Assembly (NCBI GenBank): GCA_037102815.1
Contig: BTPP01000004.1
Coordinates: 558,001 to 622,000, forward strand
Source: Neurospora intermedia
Taxonomy: Eukaryota > Ascomycota > Sordariomycetes > Sordariales > Sordariaceae
Direction: 5' to 3'
DNA length: 64,000 bases
The notes below the pieces were generated by a model. That model made no database searches and was not told where the DNA came from. It saw only the letters and a program-made list of their open reading frames with translations. A program made the position numbers and the translations under genes. Shown in pieces: positions 60,301 to 64,000 of the stretch; the first letter of the stretch is position 1, and the number at the start of each line of letters is the position of its first letter.

Positions 60301-63300
60301 AGTCTTTTTAGTATAGAATTTGTATTTATTAATATTAACTTATAGGCCCGCTTTGGCTAATTGTTCTAGAACGTCGTTAATATAGCGCTCGTAGTTTACT
60401 TCGTTATTGGAAAAGATTAAGATATTATTGAAGTAAATAATTGTATATATATTAAGGATATTGTGTAGGATATTGTTAATATAGTTCTAAAAAGCGCTTG
60501 GGGTGTTTTGTAGATTGAATAGGTAAATTAGGGATTTAAAGAGCCTAAAACGGGTAACGAATACTATTAGTTATTTATACCCTTCAGTTACGCGAATATG
60601 GTTGAAGGTAGCGATAATATTGAGCTTAGTAAAAATTCTAGCCCTATAAATAGTATTGAAGGTCTCTTTAATTAAAGGAAGGGGGTATTTATTCTTAAAT
60701 ATAATATTATTAATATTTTTATAGTTTATATAGATTCGGACTCTACTACCTAATTTCTTTATAAGGAGGATTTAGGAGGCGGCCTTTAATTGAGATAGAC
60801 GGATAAAACCGATTTTAAGATTATTATCGATCTATTTTTTAATAATATTTAGTTCGTCGGGGTTAAAAAGTTTAAATTAGGTATATAGCGTTTGTTCGTC
60901 TAATTTTAATTCGATTTTAAGATTATAGGAACGGTAGGGGGGAATGACCGTAGCTTTTTTAAGTTTAAAAACGTTAATATATTTTTAGTATTAGTTGGGA
61001 AGTTTCTCTTTAATTTGTACGTCGGTCTTGGGGGGTTTGTCGGCCTTTTTATAAAATTTAGCAGCGTCCTCTTTAGTAATTCTAACGAATTTAATAGCCT
61101 TTTTATATTATTAGGAATCTTTATTTACTTTACTATTAAGGTAGATTTCGTTAGCGATTTTAGTAGTACGAATAGCGACCTTAGATCCCTTACCGGCGTA
61201 GGTATCGATTTAAAGGTAGAAGCGCCTATTTAATAATTTCTTATATTTAGTTCTATTACCGGCTATAATCTCCTATATTATTTCCTCGGTCAATATATTT
61301 ATTAATAAGTAACCTACCTATCCTATTCTTATCCTTACCCTTCTATTGACGATGCCTTTATTATTTCCTTACTTTTTAGGCTTTGGAATACCTTCCTCTA
61401 CCTCTTTAACCCGGGCCTCCTCTTCCGCCCTAACCTCCTCTATAATTTTATTAATCTCTATATATAAAGTATAAAAAGTTCGAAATTTATACGTTTTATA
61501 AAATTAGTTAAAATTAGCTACCGTTAGATTTTTAATATTTATTAGATTAATTAGGTTATTCGAATAATAGGTGCGATAGACGGGGATACGGTAGTTTACG
61601 TTAGACTTCTATTAATTAATAATAAGGCGGTAGATTACGGGTTTAGTTTTAGGAGTGGGGTCTATAATTAATAGGGTATTAAAACGTATTTCGTAGGCCT
61701 TTAATTATACGAATTATTACTTTATAACGTACTTTACTTATTGAGTAGTTAATAGGCGGCCGGCGGTTTTAGGGTTGAGGTCCTTAATAATTATTAGGGT
61801 ATATCCGTCTTCCCCGTCTTCGAATATATTTTTTATTACTAGGGCCGGGGGGGTGGTAATATATTATAATACTTTATAGTATTTTATAGGGTCCTAAACC
61901 TTAGGTATTCGATAAAGGGAGAAAGATAAGTCGGTAGGTAGATAGTAGCCGGCGTATATTTCTATAAATATAATTGAATTATTCGGCTAGGAAATTAAAG
62001 GATTATAAAATTTAAGCTACGGTATACCTAAAATTACCGAGTAGTCTATTACTAGGTTATATATTAGTATTACAATTATTTTAGTATAGTATCCGATTTA
62101 AAGACAAACTTCGTAATAATAAGTAATAAGGTCCTTAGCTACGCCGTCGGCTAAATATAGGGCTTTTAGCTTAGGAAGTTTTAGTAATAAAATAGTATAG
62201 TAAGTAGTAAAATTGCGGTCGATAAAAGCGAGCGTTAAGTACTTATTATTAATTAAGGCGGTATATTTAATTTATTAATTATATAATCTATAAATAATAT
62301 AAGTAGAAAGGAGGATAGAATTATTATTATAGCTATTTAAGGTTAAGTTCTTTAATTAAATTACTTCTAAATTTACTAATTTATTTATATCCCCCTCCTC
62401 TATTACTATTATAAATAGTAACTTCTCCGTACGATTTAATAGGGAGGTTATATATTTCTTTTACTATATTCTATAGTAGGAGGAGCTAGGGTAGTGGCCG
62501 GGGCGGCTATAATAGCGGGAGCGGCGGCGGCGGCGTTTCTAGTACCTATAGCGTTAATATAGGCGCTATTATTATAATTATTCTAGCCTATAGCGGGTCT
62601 ATTACTATTACTATTATTATTACCTCTTCTATTGCGGCCGCGGTTATAACGGTTATAGTTTCTTTTAACCCTAGGGATACTAGTATTAATACTATTATAA
62701 TAGTCGATAGCTTAGTAATTAGGCTTATTACAATACTTATATAGATTATTCTATATACGGTGGTCGATAATAGCCTTATTAATTATATATATTAGAAAGA
62801 TGTTGAGGGCGGATATAGTGTTTAGATTTATAGTATTGCCGCCCTAGTTGATAGTACGTTCCGAGGCGGAATTGCTATTACTACCGTTAGAGCCGGAGTT
62901 GGAACTATTAGGGTTATTTTTATAGAATAGGACAATAGTTTTATTACGCTAGTTGTGGTCTTCGAGGTTGGTATTAAGTTTATAGTATAGGGTAAATTAT
63001 TTATTATAATCGTTAAGGGCGGGGAGCTTTTATTAATAAATAATAGTATTACGGATTTCGTTAGTAACTTTTATTTTTAAGTAATAAATCTTTATAGAAT
63101 CGTTTAAATTATAATAGTCGATAAGAGTAGTAAATTTATTTTTAAAGTTAAACTACTTCTAACTTTTAAATATTTTCAAAGTTTTAAGGTTATAACGCAA
63201 TTCGAGGGTTAAATTTATATAATTATACTTAGTATTAAGGTAGGCGAATAAAAGTTCGCTAGTCTTCTATTTTTATTCTTCTATATTAGCTTCTTTTAAT

Positions 63301-64000
63301 ATTGGTATAATTTAGGGAAATAAAGTATAAAAAGCGGCGCCTCCTAAATACGATAAAACCTAAGCAAATTTGTAACGCTCGTCCTAACTAAAATACTAAG
63401 TATTTTAGAATTAATAGAGTTCGATCTTCGCGCGCTAAGTATAGTAAGACTTAATATGTTTAACGGCCGTACTACCCTTACTAATAAAGACGTCGGGGTT
63501 TTTACTAGTCCTTAACTTTAGGGTAAATATAATATTAGTATTATTATTATTTAATTCTAGGTTAGATTTAGGCGGGTCGGTAGGCTAGGGAGGGTTGGAG
63601 TTTATTATATTGGTCGGGTTAGTATATTAACGGAGGGACTTCTTAAATTCTTTAATAGTATTATTCTTTTCGCGGAAGTTAGTAATATAATTCTTTTTAA
63701 GTTAATTATTAGCCTTATTAGCGGTAATAAGCGTAGAAATAATATTAATTAGCTTACTCTAAATAATAGTAAATTACTTTTCGAAGTAGGCGATTTTATT
63801 ATTAAAGTTAGTAATAATTATATTTTACTTTACTAATTATTTTATATTATTAGTGAATGCGTTGTTAATAATTGTAATAAAGGAGTTCGCTTTAATAATA
63901 TTCTAATAAATAAATTGGGTAAGGGCGGTAATAATATAAGGAAAAGTACGGTAGTTAGTAAACTTAGAGGCGGTATCGAGGTTATTTTATTTAATTATAA
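57350..64000 (-). mobile_element. Ty3/gypsy LTR retrotransposon fossil, RIP-mutated, 5' end outside window
   Basis: On the minus strand the usual Ty3/gypsy order can be followed in traces: gag with a zinc-knuckle-like segment at about 62690-62760 (gag continuing to the window end), protease region at about 61900-62300, reverse transcriptase at about 60100-60900, RNase H at about 59700-60000, integrase at about 58200-59400, and perhaps a chromodomain-like tail near 57850-58150. A polypurine tract (GGGGGG on the minus strand, 57350-57355) marks the 3' end of the internal part. The copy is heavily altered by RIP and broken in dozens of places; it cannot be active. The depth of mutation could arise in few sexual cycles, so age cannot be judged from it. 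Confidence 0.85.

Noticed and set aside
61015-61233. 72-codon plus-strand open frame in RIP-mutated DNA
   Set aside because: Antisense chance frame inside the gypsy fossil.
1-64000. tRNA or dispersed 5S rRNA genes
   Set aside because: I looked for recognisable 5S and tRNA box sequences by eye and saw none; a covariance-model search would be needed to be certain.

Overview
This window looks like nuclear DNA of a filamentous ascomycete, most likely Neurospora or a very close relative. The signs are short spliced introns (51-107 nt in most genes, with GT..AG ends and CTAAC/CTGAC-type branch sites), abundant simple repeats and TAGGTACCTA-type motifs between genes, and A/T- and TpA-rich, CpA-poor blocks at both ends typical of repeat-induced point mutation (RIP). 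The strongest single pointer is an apparently intact rcd-1 gene (fungal gasdermin) at 50732-51715, whose two exons join to exactly 257 residues.

Layout: 1 to about 4500 is a RIP-mutated relic with faint minus-strand coding traces. About 4500-27400 is gene-poor. It holds a helical protein of unknown function (7959-8927, -), a protein with two CCCH-type zinc-finger-like motifs (10887-12789, +) and a mannosyl-3-phosphoglycerate synthase (16553-18184, -), followed by a 9 kb stretch with no supportable gene but many microsatellites. From 27400 to 33100 there is one small cysteine-rich protein (27426-27626, -) and decayed sequence that includes a broken copy of a secreted-protein gene (about 29800-30524, +).

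From 33100 the window becomes gene-rich. It holds a GTT1-like glutathione S-transferase (33119-34060, -), a small secreted cysteine-rich protein (35920-36723, +), an aromatic-ring FAD monooxygenase (37106-39033, -), an alpha/beta hydrolase (39582-40547, -) and a flavin-containing monooxygenase (41206-43470, -). These metabolic genes could form a small oxidative catabolic or detoxification neighbourhood, but that is inference. Next come four consecutive minus-strand genes: a J-domain protein whose HPD motif reads HPG, a coiled-coil protein that keeps only the start of a J domain, rcd-1, and a DUF7580-like protein. The last two suggest a non-self recognition (heterokaryon incompatibility) locus.

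At about 55976 the sequence switches abruptly to a second RIP-mutated block that runs to the window end. It contains a minus-strand Ty3/gypsy LTR retrotransposon fossil (3' part of gag, then protease, reverse transcriptase, RNase H and integrase traces, and a polypurine tract at about 57350), truncated by the window edge. A 4 x 17 bp tandem repeat lies just outside this boundary. Exon junctions were worked out by hand from frame and splice-site fit; no homology search or transcript data were available.
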